Below are positions 23,881 through 32,658 of a stretch of DNA of 44,085 bases, one piece after another. Location of the stretch: contig JANQHJ010000100.1 in the NCBI GenBank assembly GCA_028282745.1, forward strand, positions 1 through 44,085. Reading direction: 5' to 3'. The notes below the pieces were generated by a model that saw only the letters and a list, made by a program, of their open reading frames with translations, did not search any database and was not told where the DNA came from. Origin of the DNA: Sedimentisphaerales bacterium. GTDB taxonomy: Bacteria; Planctomycetota; Phycisphaerae; Sedimentisphaerales; Anaerobacaceae. The first letter of the stretch is position 1; each line of letters starts with the position of its first letter. The position numbers and the translations under genes were made by a program.

Positions 23881-24254
23881 CCCATCACTCCTTTGGCCTC
23901 ATGAGGATATTTGATCCGATTTTCATAGCCATATAAGTTCGCAAACCAGCAGTCTTTCCGGCTGCCTGGACCCTACATAATGGTACCAGAATTTGACCTT
24001 TTTTTCAAGTTAATTGAGCCACCGCAAAACCCTAAAATACAGTCTAAGGGCCTGTTTTTCAAGGCTTTTATGAGACCTAACTGAATATTAATAATGTATT
24101 TCGAAAGAACCACAATTTGACTTTTTTTTCCAATTTCAGCCGCTGATTTTAACCGCAATATTTCTTGTCAATATCCCCAACTTGTACGTTGAATGCCCCC
24201 TTTTTTTAGCCGATATAAAGGCGGTTAGATTCTTTAAAATTAGGATTCATTGGA
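23881..24254. other. Divergent intergenic region between the S8 and PilZ-like genes
   Basis: About 370 AT-rich bases with poly-T and poly-A stretches that must hold both divergent promoters. A TTGAAT at about 24190 with TATAAA 19 bp downstream is a weak candidate for the rightward gene. I see no gene, RNA or long repeat. Confidence 0.35.
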
Positions 24255-25070
24255 ATGGAAGAAGTTATTATGCTGCTGGGCGAAAAGCCCCGAAAAGTAC
24301 TGGAATATATACACGACAACGGCATCGCCGTCAAGGTATCCTTCATGTCGCAGGGCTTATGGCTCATCAGGAGGGCGGCCATTACATCTTTGACTAATGA
24401 AAACTTCGAGATTACTGTCTGGCCCGAAGACCCTGATGATGTGATTGAGCTTGGCAACGGCCGAAACGTTGGTATCACATATATCGATGAAGTCGGCGAT
24501 AGATTCCTCTTTGCGGCTCAAGTTGCATCAACTTCCATCAACATGGATAACCTCTCGGACAAAAATTACATCCTCGATTTTCCGGAAGAGATAGAGGTTA
24601 TAAGAAAGAGCGGCTACATCAGTGTCAATATCTCTAATTCGCTTGATGTCCCTGTTAATATTACTCATCGCGATTTTCCTGGATCTGGTAACTCTACAGT
24701 AAGGGCCCAGGTTCTGCATGGTTTTTCAGGCCGATTGACGAATCTCTCTGTTGACACTTTAGGCATGGAGATAAGTGCCCAGCAGGGCCCCGATTTCGAA
24801 AAGGGCCAATATGTCCAGATAAAATTTACACCAATGGCAAACGAGACCGATATTTCTCTGAACGCTTATGTCGGCAATAGTATCAAAACAAATTCCGGCG
24901 ATATCTATATCGAATTACAGATTACCGGCCTCGAAACCAGTGTCGAAGGGCAGATGGTAATAAGAAGACTTTGTAATATAATTTCTCGCTACCGCAAACT
25001 ATCGCAGGAAGACATCGCCGCTCCGGAATCACAAAAACAGCCCCTTGCTCCCGAACTCGGCATCAGATAA
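24255..25070 (+). CDS. PilZ-like / YcgR-like protein
   Basis: A 271-residue cytoplasmic protein with the layout of YcgR-type c-di-GMP effectors. An N-terminal beta domain (about 10-105) is followed by a PilZ-like barrel. EVIRKSGYISVNI resembles the RxxxR entry strand, with only the first Arg kept, and LTNLSVDTLGMEIS resembles the D/NxSxxG motif. The missing second Arg suggests weakened or lost c-di-GMP binding. A Gln/Pro-rich tail ends the protein. It lies just before pyrR, but pyrR has its own promoter, so the two are probably not functionally linked. Assignment rests on motif pattern only. Confidence 0.6.
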   Translation: MEEVIMLLGEKPRKVLEYIHDNGIAVKVSFMSQGLWLIRRAAITSLTNENFEITVWPEDPDDVIELGNGRNVGITYIDEVGDRFLFAAQVASTSINMDNLSDKNYILDFPEEIEVIRKSGYISVNISNSLDVPVNITHRDFPGSGNSTVRAQVLHGFSGRLTNLSVDTLGMEISAQQGPDFEKGQYVQIKFTPMANETDISLNAYVGNSIKTNSGDIYIELQITGLETSVEGQMVIRRLCNIISRYRKLSQEDIAAPESQKQPLAPELGIR

Positions 25071-25093
25071 ATCTCTAATCTTTTTGACTGCCC

Positions 25094-25122
25094 TTGTCAT
25101 TATTGCTGATTCTTGCTATACT
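25094..25122 (+). promoter_or_regulatory. Promoter of the pyr cluster
   Basis: TTGTCA at 25094-25099 and TATACT at 25117-25122 are separated by 17 bp, with TGC before the -10. The start would be near 25129, leaving a leader of about 28 bases. That is too short for a PyrR-type attenuator ahead of pyrR. Confidence 0.65.
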
Positions 25123-25156
25123 CCCACTTTAAGTGAGCATTGTCAGAGAATAAACC

Positions 25157-25684
25157 ATGAAAACCATATTAAACACAGAGCAGATAACTCAGGCTGTAAA
25201 CGATTTAGCCGACAAAATCTGTAAGGAAGCCTCCAATGGTGTGCAGGTCGCAGCCATTGGAATCCGCAGCAGGGGAGAGGTCCTTGCCCAGCGCCTAACG
25301 CATGTCCTGACCGAAAAACTCGGCCGCGAGGTACTGAACGGAACACTGGATATAACACTTTACAGAGACGATCTCAATTCGCATTCTGCTGACGCCCAGC
25401 CGCAGGTTCGAACTACTGAGATAGGTTTTAATATAGATGACAAGCTTGTAATACTCGTTGACGATGTACTCTTTACCGGCAGAAGCGTGCGAGCCGCCCT
25501 TGACGCACTGATAGATCTCGGAAGACCCAAGGCCATCAGGCTCGCCGTACTCGTCGAACGCTCAGGTAGGGAACTGCCGATACAGGCTGACTATACCGGA
25601 TACATAGCCGACGTCGAACCGGATTCGCATGTGCAGGTTAATCTCATCGAATCGGATGGCGTCGATCAGGTCGTGATAGAATAA
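25157..25684 (+). CDS. pyrR: Bifunctional pyrimidine regulator / uracil phosphoribosyltransferase PyrR
   Basis: A 175-residue type I phosphoribosyltransferase. The PRPP-binding loop VILVDDVLFTGRSVRAALDAL (about 96-116) and the GIRSRGEVLAQRL block are typical of PyrR. In Gram-positive bacteria PyrR binds pyr mRNA in response to UMP and also converts uracil to UMP with PRPP. It is the first gene before pyrB and pyrC on the same strand, about 150 bp from pyrB. I see no anti-terminator hairpin set in the leader or in the pyrR-pyrB gap, so the RNA-binding role is not demonstrated here. Confidence 0.9.
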   Translation: MKTILNTEQITQAVNDLADKICKEASNGVQVAAIGIRSRGEVLAQRLTHVLTEKLGREVLNGTLDITLYRDDLNSHSADAQPQVRTTEIGFNIDDKLVILVDDVLFTGRSVRAALDALIDLGRPKAIRLAVLVERSGRELPIQADYTGYIADVEPDSHVQVNLIESDGVDQVVIE

Positions 25685-25835
25685 TGACGCCAGCGTCAAA
25701 ATCTTATTAGTTGTACCTTTGGGTTTTAATAGCCGGAGCTGTTTTCAGGCTTGCTTGAGATTTTTGGCGGTTCCGTCAATAATAGTTGATTTTGCACGAC
25801 AATAGTGTTAGCTTAGCACGGACGCGAAACTTTTT

Positions 25836-26795
25836 ATGACGACTAAGAAAAAAAGCGACAATTTCATCTGGCGGCACAAGCACCTGCTGGGACTGCGTGA
25901 CTTAACAGCTGAGCAGATCAGTTACATTCTTGACACTGCACAGGGCTTCGAACAGATCAGCACCCGTTCGGTCAAAAAGGCTCCGCCTCTGCGGGGTAAA
26001 GTCGTTGTCAATCTCTTCTTCGAGGACAGCACAAGAACTCGCAATAGTTTCGCCTTGGCAGCAAACCGCCTAAGCGCCGACGTCATCGAGTTCACCAAAA
26101 AGACCAGTTCTGTAAGCAAGGGCGAAACCCTGCTTGACACTGCCCGCAACCTCGAATCGATGGGCGTTGATATTGTTGTTATCCGCCACAGTGCCGGTGG
26201 TGCCCCAAAGATGCTAAGCAGGAGTATCAACGCTTGTGTTGTGAACGCCGGCGACGGATACTGTGAGCATCCAACTCAGGCCCTGCTTGATGTTTTTACG
26301 ATAAGGAAAATAAAGGGCTCACTCAAAGGATTGAAAATTGCGATCGTTGGCGACATCGCTCATTCCAGGGTCGCCAGAAGTGATATGTGGGCAATGACAA
26401 AACTCGGTGCCGAAGTAACATTCGTAGCCCCACCGACCCTTATCCCCGCCGAGGTCAAAAAGCTGCCGGTAAAGGTAAGCTACAGCCTCGACGAGGTTAT
26501 TGAAAAAGTTGATGTAATAAATATGCTAAGGATTCAGTTCGAAAGGCTCGGCGGCAATCCATTTCCATCCGTCAGGGAATACTCCCATTATTTTGGCCTG
26601 ACTGCCGAAAGAATGAAACGGGCCAAGGACGACATTATAGTAATGCACCCCGGCCCGATTAACAGGGGGCTCGAAATTGAATCCGAAGTCGCTGACGGAA
26701 ACAATAGTGTTATTCTCGAACAGGTTAAAAACGGATTAGCTGTGCGAATGGCGGTGCTGTTCCTGGTGAACCAGGCTGCGACAACTCAGCAATAA
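25836..26795 (+). CDS. pyrB: Aspartate carbamoyltransferase catalytic subunit
   Basis: A 319-residue PyrB that condenses carbamoyl phosphate with aspartate, the committed step of pyrimidine synthesis. The carbamoyl-phosphate signature FFEDSTRTRNSF (about 57-68), HSAGGAP, the HPTQALLD motif, IVGDIAHSRVARS and MHPGPINRG are intact. Length is normal for the catalytic chain. No pyrI regulatory subunit gene is present. It is followed by pyrC after 16 bp, so the two are almost certainly co-transcribed. The ATG at 25836 has only a weak ribosome site. Confidence 0.95.
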   Translation: MTTKKKSDNFIWRHKHLLGLRDLTAEQISYILDTAQGFEQISTRSVKKAPPLRGKVVVNLFFEDSTRTRNSFALAANRLSADVIEFTKKTSSVSKGETLLDTARNLESMGVDIVVIRHSAGGAPKMLSRSINACVVNAGDGYCEHPTQALLDVFTIRKIKGSLKGLKIAIVGDIAHSRVARSDMWAMTKLGAEVTFVAPPTLIPAEVKKLPVKVSYSLDEVIEKVDVINMLRIQFERLGGNPFPSVREYSHYFGLTAERMKRAKDDIIVMHPGPINRGLEIESEVADGNNSVILEQVKNGLAVRMAVLFLVNQAATTQQ

Positions 26796-26811
26796 TTGCA
26801 AAGTGTGATTT

Positions 26812-28089
26812 GTGAATAAAGAACTGCTAATAAAAAATGGACGTGTAATAGACCCGGCTAATGACCGTGATGAAGTTTGTGACGTCCTCATTGTTGACGA
26901 AAAGTTCGCCGAAGTCGGTAAGATCGACAGGCAAGTCGATAACACCATCGACGCTTCCGGTATGATAGTCAGCCCAGGCTTAATTGACATACACGTTCAT
27001 TTCCGCGAACCAGGCGATGAAGAGGAAGAGACTATCGCTAGCGGTTCCGCCGCCGCTGTTGCTGCCGGTTTCACTTCAGTTGTCTGTATGCCGAACACCA
27101 AGCCGCCCATTCAGGACGAGACCGACGTCGAATACATACACCGCAAGGGCAGACAAAGCCGCAAGACTCATGTTTACACGATGGGTTCTGTTACAAAGGA
27201 TAGACAGGGCGTCGAACTTGCGGAAATGGGCTTCATGGCTGAGGCCGGGGCAGTAGGTTTTACGGACGATGGTTCTGGTATCCAGGATCCATCTGTTATG
27301 CTGCGTGCTATGAAATATGGAAAGATGTTCGACAAGGTCATTTCTCAGCATTGTCAGGATGACAGTTATGGCAAAGGTGGGGCAATGAACGCTGGATACC
27401 ATGCCACAGTACTCGGCCTGCCTGGCATCGATAATCTTGCCGAAGAGGCTATGCTCTGGCGTGACATCCAGCTGGTCAAAAAGACAAACGTCCGCTACCA
27501 TGCCCAGCACATTTCGACTGCTGGCTCAGCTGAATTAATTCGCCGTGCAAAGAAATTGTCACTGCCGATTACCTGTGAGGTGACGCCGCACCATCTAATA
27601 TTGACAGATGAAAATTGTTACGATTACGACACTAATTTCAAAGTCAATCCCCCTCTGCGAACAGCCGTTGACATAGAAGCTCTCAAACAGGCTGTCAAAG
27701 ATGGCGTCGTAGATGCACTTGCCTGTGATCACGCCCCTCACCTGCAGAGTGAAAAAGAGCTTGAGTTTCTCTCTGCTCCGTTCGGCATTGCCTCGCTTGA
27801 ATGTGCGCTTAGCCTTTATGTAAAAGCATTGATCGAACCCGGGATCATTGACTGGCCTTCGTTGATTACAATGATGACCATCGGGCCTGCCGAGATCATT
27901 GGCATCGACAAAGGCTCGATGACTATTGGCCGGCAGGGGGATATAACTATAATCGACCCAGACGCTGAATATATAATTGACACTTCAAAATGGTTTTCCA
28001 AGGGCCGAAATTGTCCATATCAAGGCTGGAAAGTAAAAGCCCAGGTACAGAAAACCATAGTCGGCGGTGAAATCAGGTTCCAAATGTAG
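26812..28089 (+). CDS. pyrC: Dihydroorotase
   Basis: A 425-residue class I dihydroorotase, which cyclises carbamoyl aspartate to dihydroorotate. The zinc-binding DIHVHFREPG (about 58-67), the AVGFTDDG segment with the class I Asp, QHISTAGS, and the DHAPH motif near residue 304 with the catalytic Asp are visible. It starts with GTG at 26812, only 16 bp after pyrB. The length is typical of the single-domain bacterial enzyme. Together with pyrB and pyrR it forms a partial pyrimidine operon; carAB, pyrD, pyrE and pyrF are not in this window. Confidence 0.95.
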   Translation: MNKELLIKNGRVIDPANDRDEVCDVLIVDEKFAEVGKIDRQVDNTIDASGMIVSPGLIDIHVHFREPGDEEEETIASGSAAAVAAGFTSVVCMPNTKPPIQDETDVEYIHRKGRQSRKTHVYTMGSVTKDRQGVELAEMGFMAEAGAVGFTDDGSGIQDPSVMLRAMKYGKMFDKVISQHCQDDSYGKGGAMNAGYHATVLGLPGIDNLAEEAMLWRDIQLVKKTNVRYHAQHISTAGSAELIRRAKKLSLPITCEVTPHHLILTDENCYDYDTNFKVNPPLRTAVDIEALKQAVKDGVVDALACDHAPHLQSEKELEFLSAPFGIASLECALSLYVKALIEPGIIDWPSLITMMTIGPAEIIGIDKGSMTIGRQGDITIIDPDAEYIIDTSKWFSKGRNCPYQGWKVKAQVQKTIVGGEIRFQM

Positions 28090-28151
28090 CTTTTCTGTAT
28101 TTTACTCGAATTTCGGCACAGAAATTACCTCACCTTATACCCTGTAAACTA

Positions 28152-28179
28152 TTGATTAACTTTCGCCAGGAGATATACT
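28152..28179 (+). promoter_or_regulatory. Promoter of the YacP / sensor kinase operon
   Basis: TTGATT (28152-28157) and TATACT (28174-28179) are 16 bp apart, 30 bp before the ATG at 28210. Confidence 0.55.
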
Positions 28180-28209
28180 ATAAGTTTAAGTGATACATAG
28201 AGATTTTAC

Positions 28210-28686
28210 ATGTACATAATTGACGGGCACAATCTTCTCTGGTCTGTACATAAAGTACAGCCTGACCAGGGAGAGATTGATGAAATTAAGCTTTGTAGAA
28301 TGATAAGCGAATACCTGAAGCTTTCAGGTGATTCGGGCCAGATTGTTTTTGATGGTATTGGCCCGCCTGAAAAAGAAACTTTTAATTATATTGCTGCTCT
28401 TGAGGTCTTTTTTTCAGGAACGAATACTGACGCTGACACCGTAATAAAAAGGAAGATAGAAGCTGATTCAGCGCCTAAGAGATTAATAGTTGTCAGCACT
28501 GACAGACAGGTACGTGATGCTGCGAGGTCGAGAAAAGCGACATCTATTAAATCTGAGCAATTTTGGGCAGGGCTGCTTACGCAGCTTTCCAAGCGAAGAA
28601 AGTTTAAAGAGCCTAATGAAAAACAGCAGGGACTCGACGATGCCCAGACTAAACGATGGCTCGATTACTTTGACATTGAGCAATGA
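28210..28686 (+). CDS. YacP-like NYN-domain ribonuclease
   Basis: A 158-residue protein of the YacP/Rae1 NYN family (PIN-like nucleases). The N-terminal MYIIDGHNLLW has the metal-binding Asp, followed by IVFDGIG, GTNTDADTVIKRKI and a VVSTDRQVRDAA block with further acidic residues. In Bacillus the relative Rae1 cleaves mRNA on the ribosome; the role here is inferred. It has its own promoter and is the first gene of a run that continues with a sensor kinase after 9 bp. Confidence 0.8.
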   Translation: MYIIDGHNLLWSVHKVQPDQGEIDEIKLCRMISEYLKLSGDSGQIVFDGIGPPEKETFNYIAALEVFFSGTNTDADTVIKRKIEADSAPKRLIVVSTDRQVRDAARSRKATSIKSEQFWAGLLTQLSKRRKFKEPNEKQQGLDDAQTKRWLDYFDIEQ

Positions 28687-28695
28687 CCGGTATAT

Positions 28696-30360
28696 ATGCG
28701 GTCGAAGAAGATACTGATGGAAGATTTTGACATTAACAAACTTGATTTAGGACTCCATAATTCTGATCCTGCTGACAGTGTCGCTGCTATCAATGCGCTC
28801 GAAGAATCTGATGAGATTTACGGAACTATTTTCGAAAATGCAGCTGAGGGCCTTCTTGTCGCTGATGTGCAGACCAAGCGCTTTGTTTACGTTAATCCGG
28901 CTGTTTGCAAATTACTTGGATACTCACAATTAGAGCTGTTAAGTTTAAAAGTTTTTGATCTGCATCCGAAAGAGAGCCTGCCTCATGTTCTTTCGGAATT
29001 CGAGGCACAAGCCGCAGGCCAAAAAAGACTGGCAGCTAATATTCCCTGTTTGTGCAAAGACGGTAAGGTCAAGTATGCGCATATCAACTGCGCTCCTGTC
29101 ATTATTGATAATAGAAAATGTGTCGTCGGCTTCTTTACTGATATTACCGATCTTTTAGAGGCCCAGGAGAAACTAACACAGGCCCAGGCACAATACCAGG
29201 CTATAATCGAACAGATACCTGCTGTTACATACACCTCTGACTGCGGCACACCGATGATAAAAACTTATATCAGCCCTCAGATCGAGACTGTTCTGGGATT
29301 TTCGCCTATCGAGTTTATAAATGATAGCACACTCTGGAAACAGCAGGTTCATCCTGATGATTACCAGCGATTGATCGATCATATTAAGCACACTTGTGCT
29401 GAAGATATGCCTTTTTGTTGTGAATACCGTATGTTCACTGCTGATGAAAGAATTGTATGGCTAAGGGACGAAGCCAAAATAATAAAGGATGAAAAAGGCA
29501 AATTACTCTTCCTGCAGGGCGTTATATTTGACATAACTGCACGCCGCAGAACCGAGGAAATGCTCAGACAGGGAAAAGGTGAGCTTGAATCCAGTGTCAG
29601 GAAAAGAACAGCTGCACTTGAAGAAGCTAACGAAAAGTTAAAAGCCCAGATCAGTTCAAGGGCGAAGATCGAGTCGCAGCTTTTAAGGTACCAGGACCAG
29701 CTTAGAAATCTTGCTTCGGAACTTTCACTTGCCGAAGAAAGAACAAGAAGGCAAATTGCTACTGAGGTACATGACCAGATAGGACAGAACCTCGCAATGG
29801 CAAAAATCAAGCTTGATCAGCTTGGAACTATGGTTGACGATGAGCATAATAATGAAATAATAAATTCTATTAAAAATCTTGTTACGGAAACTATAGAGAC
29901 CACTCGCTCATTGACCCTCGAGATTAGTCCGCCTGTCCTGTATGAGCTGGGCTTTGAACCTGCTGTCGAATTTCTCCTGACAAGAGTAAGAAAAGAACAT
30001 GGTATCGACACGGTCTTCAGAACGGATGGTAAAGAGAAGATTTTTGATGATAACATCAGGATATTTTTGTTCCAGGCTGTAAGAGAGCTGTTAAACAATA
30101 TCATTAAACATGCCAAAGCAGAAAGAACCGAGGTCTCTGTTAATATATCTCAGGGACATGCTGTTGTCAGCGTCTGTGACAATGGTGTAGGCATTGACAG
30201 GGAGCAGCTAAATGCGCACCATCATACATCCAGCGGTTTTGGATTATTCAGCATTAGGGAAAGATTAAGTTGTATTGGCGGCAAATTCAAGATAAACTCT
30301 ACGCCGGATAAGGGCACAGAAATTAATATAGCGGTACCATTATCAGGGGAATTTAGTTAG
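28696..30360 (+). CDS. PAS-PAS sensor histidine kinase, NarL-partner type (HisKA_3)
   Basis: A 554-residue kinase. Order: PAS domain 1 (about 38-160, IFENAAEGLLVADVQTKRF), PAS domain 2 (about 165-290), a coiled coil (about 290-345), the HisKA_3 dimerisation helix with phospho-acceptor His359 in IATEVHDQIGQNLAMAK, and a HATPase domain (about 430-550) with RELLNNIIKHAKA, DNGVGID and GFGLFSIRERL. No transmembrane segment is seen, so sensing is probably cytoplasmic. It phosphorylates the NarL-type regulator encoded 6 bp downstream. The PAS ligand is unknown. The ATG at 28696 is used; another in-frame ATG lies at 28717. Confidence 0.92.
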   Translation: MRSKKILMEDFDINKLDLGLHNSDPADSVAAINALEESDEIYGTIFENAAEGLLVADVQTKRFVYVNPAVCKLLGYSQLELLSLKVFDLHPKESLPHVLSEFEAQAAGQKRLAANIPCLCKDGKVKYAHINCAPVIIDNRKCVVGFFTDITDLLEAQEKLTQAQAQYQAIIEQIPAVTYTSDCGTPMIKTYISPQIETVLGFSPIEFINDSTLWKQQVHPDDYQRLIDHIKHTCAEDMPFCCEYRMFTADERIVWLRDEAKIIKDEKGKLLFLQGVIFDITARRRTEEMLRQGKGELESSVRKRTAALEEANEKLKAQISSRAKIESQLLRYQDQLRNLASELSLAEERTRRQIATEVHDQIGQNLAMAKIKLDQLGTMVDDEHNNEIINSIKNLVTETIETTRSLTLEISPPVLYELGFEPAVEFLLTRVRKEHGIDTVFRTDGKEKIFDDNIRIFLFQAVRELLNNIIKHAKAERTEVSVNISQGHAVVSVCDNGVGIDREQLNAHHHTSSGFGLFSIRERLSCIGGKFKINSTPDKGTEINIAVPLSGEFS

Positions 30361-30366
30361 GAGACT

Positions 30367-31026
30367 ATGCAGGTGAGTATTAAAATTATTCTGGCAGATG
30401 ACCACAAGATTACAAGGCAGGGCTTGCGTTCGTTGCTGGAGAAAAATCCTGAAATGCAGGTCCTTGCGGAAGTCGAGAATGGACGAGGAGCCGTGGAAAA
30501 AGCGAGGGAGCTGAAACCGGATGTTGTTATTATGGATGTTAGTATGCCCGACCTCAATGGTGTCGAGGCCACTCGTCAGGTCCTCCAGGAGAACGGCGAT
30601 GTTAAGGTGATTGCTTTATCGATGTACTCTGATACACTTTTTGTTTCTGAAATGCTCAAAAGCGGGGCAAGCGGTTATTTATTAAAGGATTGTGCTTTCG
30701 AGGAATTGGAGCAGGCTATTAAAACCGTTACCGAAGGAAAAGCTTATCTTAGTTCTTCAATTTCCGGCGTAGTTGTCGAAGATTACCTCCATCGCCTTAG
30801 TCGCGCCGAGGTTTCCGCTACCGATATCCTGACTGACCGCGAACGTGAGGTTCTCCAGCTGATTGCCGAGGGGCAATCGACAAAACTTATTGCTAAAAAA
30901 CTGCACATTAGCGCGAAAACAGTCGAAACTCATCGACGACAGATTATGAATAAACTCAATATTCACACCGTTGCCGAACTTACTAAATATGCAATTCGTA
31001 AGGGCCTCACAGCCCTGGACAATTAG
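30367..31026 (+). CDS. NarL/FixJ-family response regulator
   Basis: A 219-residue transcription factor. The receiver domain (about 5-120) has the ADDH acidic pair, the phosphorylation site in VVIMDVSMPDLNG, and a conserved LKD segment with Lys. A LuxR-type helix-turn-helix (about 155-215) reads LTDREREVLQLIAEGQSTKLIAKKL and SAKTVETHRRQIMNKLNI. The AGGAG ribosome site overlaps the stop codon of the kinase gene, so the two are translationally coupled. Target genes cannot be read from the sequence. Confidence 0.94.
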   Translation: MQVSIKIILADDHKITRQGLRSLLEKNPEMQVLAEVENGRGAVEKARELKPDVVIMDVSMPDLNGVEATRQVLQENGDVKVIALSMYSDTLFVSEMLKSGASGYLLKDCAFEELEQAIKTVTEGKAYLSSSISGVVVEDYLHRLSRAEVSATDILTDREREVLQLIAEGQSTKLIAKKLHISAKTVETHRRQIMNKLNIHTVAELTKYAIRKGLTALDN

Positions 31027-31062
31027 AATATGGTCACAGCATTGGAAAGTTAGATTTCGATT

Positions 31063-32031
31063 ATGGACATGGATATAATTTTAAAAATTGCAGGGGCTCT
31101 TGGTTTAGCCTTAGTTTTACTCTCTATGGTTACAGGCACATCATGGTTGATAAGGATTCGTATTGTTATTGCTATGTTTATCGGTATTGTTGTTATCGGT
31201 ATTTTTACCTGGCCTCTTGTACAGCCGGCAGATCCATTTGGCTTTATTGGCATTCCTAAACTGGTTAACGCTTTGATTATTATTGCCTTAGCTGTTGTTA
31301 CTGCTTTAGTGAGTTTTTTTATTCTTTGGCCAAACGGAAAACAAATAGCAGTTATTGTTGTCCCTGTCGGTGTTTGTGTCTGGTCTATAAGATGTGCTTC
31401 TATTGCCGATACCATAAGGCAGACAACTGACATTGACAAAAGACTCGGCATTTATCAAAGTATGTTACCTCAGCCGTTTTTCTGGCTGCTGGTCATTGCC
31501 GCTGGAATCCTGCCTGTTTATCTTGCTCATTGCCTCGTGGGGCCCAAAGTGCACATACATGAACAGGAAACCCTTGAAAAAGCAAAGAACAAGATCGCGA
31601 ATAATGTGACTGCTTTGTTGGGCTCTGCCTTGATAGGATTTTTTCTGGTGTCATTGCTGGCGCAGGGCCTAAAGATACCAGGAACCAAATTCATTGCCCA
31701 GCCGGCGGTAGCACAAATCGCTTTTGCCGTATTTGTAGCTTTTGCGGTCGCTGCATTTATAGTTAAACATTTTATTAACGCCCATTATTTTTGGCCTGTT
31801 GCTGCCACATCTTTTGTTGCTTCTTTCGGGCTTTTCTTTTTTACAAAAAGACCAGTTCTGGAAAGGATAAGCATCGATTTTCCTGCCAATATTTTCAGTC
31901 ATCCAACCGCAGCCATTTTACCAATACAGATGGTATCTTTTGGTACTCTGGGCGCTATAGCCGGGTTTTGGATGGTTGAACTTTTCCATCAATGGCAGGA
32001 AAATGAGTTGAAAAGTCCCAATGATCAATAG
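31063..32031 (+). CDS. Polytopic membrane protein of unknown function
   Basis: A 322-residue inner-membrane protein with about eight hydrophobic segments; the clearest lie at about 7-25, 33-52, 68-88, 95-110, 137-158, 185-205, 220-240 and 245-262. I recognise no family motif. A soluble loop between about 110 and 137 (ADTIRQTTDIDKRLGIYQ) and another around 160-182 (HIHEQETLEKAKNKI) are probably exposed. It follows the response regulator after 36 bp on the same strand and may be part of the same transcript, as a sensor accessory or regulated target. That is inference. Confidence 0.7.
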   Translation: MDMDIILKIAGALGLALVLLSMVTGTSWLIRIRIVIAMFIGIVVIGIFTWPLVQPADPFGFIGIPKLVNALIIIALAVVTALVSFFILWPNGKQIAVIVVPVGVCVWSIRCASIADTIRQTTDIDKRLGIYQSMLPQPFFWLLVIAAGILPVYLAHCLVGPKVHIHEQETLEKAKNKIANNVTALLGSALIGFFLVSLLAQGLKIPGTKFIAQPAVAQIAFAVFVAFAVAAFIVKHFINAHYFWPVAATSFVASFGLFFFTKRPVLERISIDFPANIFSHPTAAILPIQMVSFGTLGAIAGFWMVELFHQWQENELKSPNDQ

Positions 32032-32074
32032 GCTTTTCACCTGTTTTTATTACCTTTTTATAACTGTAAATATG

Positions 32075-32107
32075 AGCGTAAGTATTTTAAATACTTAGTG
32101 TTACGCT
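32075..32107. repeat. Inverted repeat after the membrane-protein gene
   Basis: AGCGTAA (32075-32081) and TTACGCT (32101-32107) pair around an inner TATTT/AAATA stem. No U-run follows, so it is at most a weak terminator or an mRNA-end structure. Confidence 0.4.
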
Positions 32108-32267
32108 ATTTACGCCCCATAACTCACTTGCCTTGATCCAAAACAATTAAAAACAACTATTTTTGGACTCTTGATTGGCCGAAGATACTATTACGGGTGG
32201 CATTAGCATTGTCATTATCGTAACGGTAAGAGATGAACTGATAAACTCTTATCGGCGTAAATATAGA

Positions 32268-32290
32268 AGGGCAAGAGCCCTCAAAAGGAG
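32268..32290 (+). promoter_or_regulatory. Hairpin and Shine-Dalgarno site in front of csrA
   Basis: AGGGC AAGA GCCCT forms a 5-bp hairpin at 32268-32281, immediately upstream of AAAGGAG (32284-32290), which sits 6 bp before the ATG. CsrA binds GGA in such contexts, so the site could mediate autoregulation. Confidence 0.5.
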
Positions 32291-32296
32291 TTGAAA

Positions 32297-32524
32297 ATGT
32301 TGGTTTTGAGCAGGCAGAAAGATGAATCAATAGTTATTGGCGATGATGTGGAGATTACGATTGTTGATGTGAGAGGCGATAAGGTTCGTCTGGGTATTAC
32401 AGCACCGAAGAGTATTTCTGTTCACCGTCGAGAAGTTTATGATGCAATACAAAGAGAAAAAGCCGCCAATAATAATGGCGAAAATTCTGACACTAAACCT
32501 GTAAAAGCAAAGCCGCCGCAATAA
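32297..32524 (+). CDS. csrA: Carbon storage regulator CsrA
   Basis: A 75-residue CsrA. The canonical [23 protein letters not shown] start fixes the ATG at 32297; AAAGGAG lies 6 bp upstream, and an in-frame TTG at 32291 overlaps that region and is unlikely. The RNA-binding residues of strand beta-1 (Leu4, Arg6) and the C-terminal [10 protein letters not shown] with Arg are retained. The last 25 residues are a charged, disordered tail. CsrA dimers bind GGA motifs near ribosome sites to block or stabilise mRNAs. It appears monocistronic, with a strong terminator 36 bp after the stop. No fliW is adjacent. Confidence 0.96.
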   Translation: MLVLSRQKDESIVIGDDVEITIVDVRGDKVRLGITAPKSISVHRREVYDAIQREKAANNNGENSDTKPVKAKPPQ

Positions 32525-32560
32525 TAAAGATAAAAACAGACTTCTTCTTTAATATAAACA

Positions 32561-32594
32561 GCCGATTTTCCACACGAAAATCGGCCTTTTTTTT
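32561..32594 (+). terminator. Rho-independent terminator of csrA
   Basis: GCCGATTTTC (32561-32570) pairs perfectly with GAAAATCGGC (32576-32585) across CACAC and is followed by C and eight T. Confidence 0.93.
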
Positions 32595-32658
32595 GGGACT
32601 ATAAAATGTTTTTACATCTCTTAGGAAACTAACCTGTAAAAATGCCGTAAAAGCTATA

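Noticed and set aside
25685-25835. PyrR-dependent attenuator between pyrR and pyrB
   Set aside because: I could not find a convincing terminator/anti-terminator pair or a U-run in the gap.
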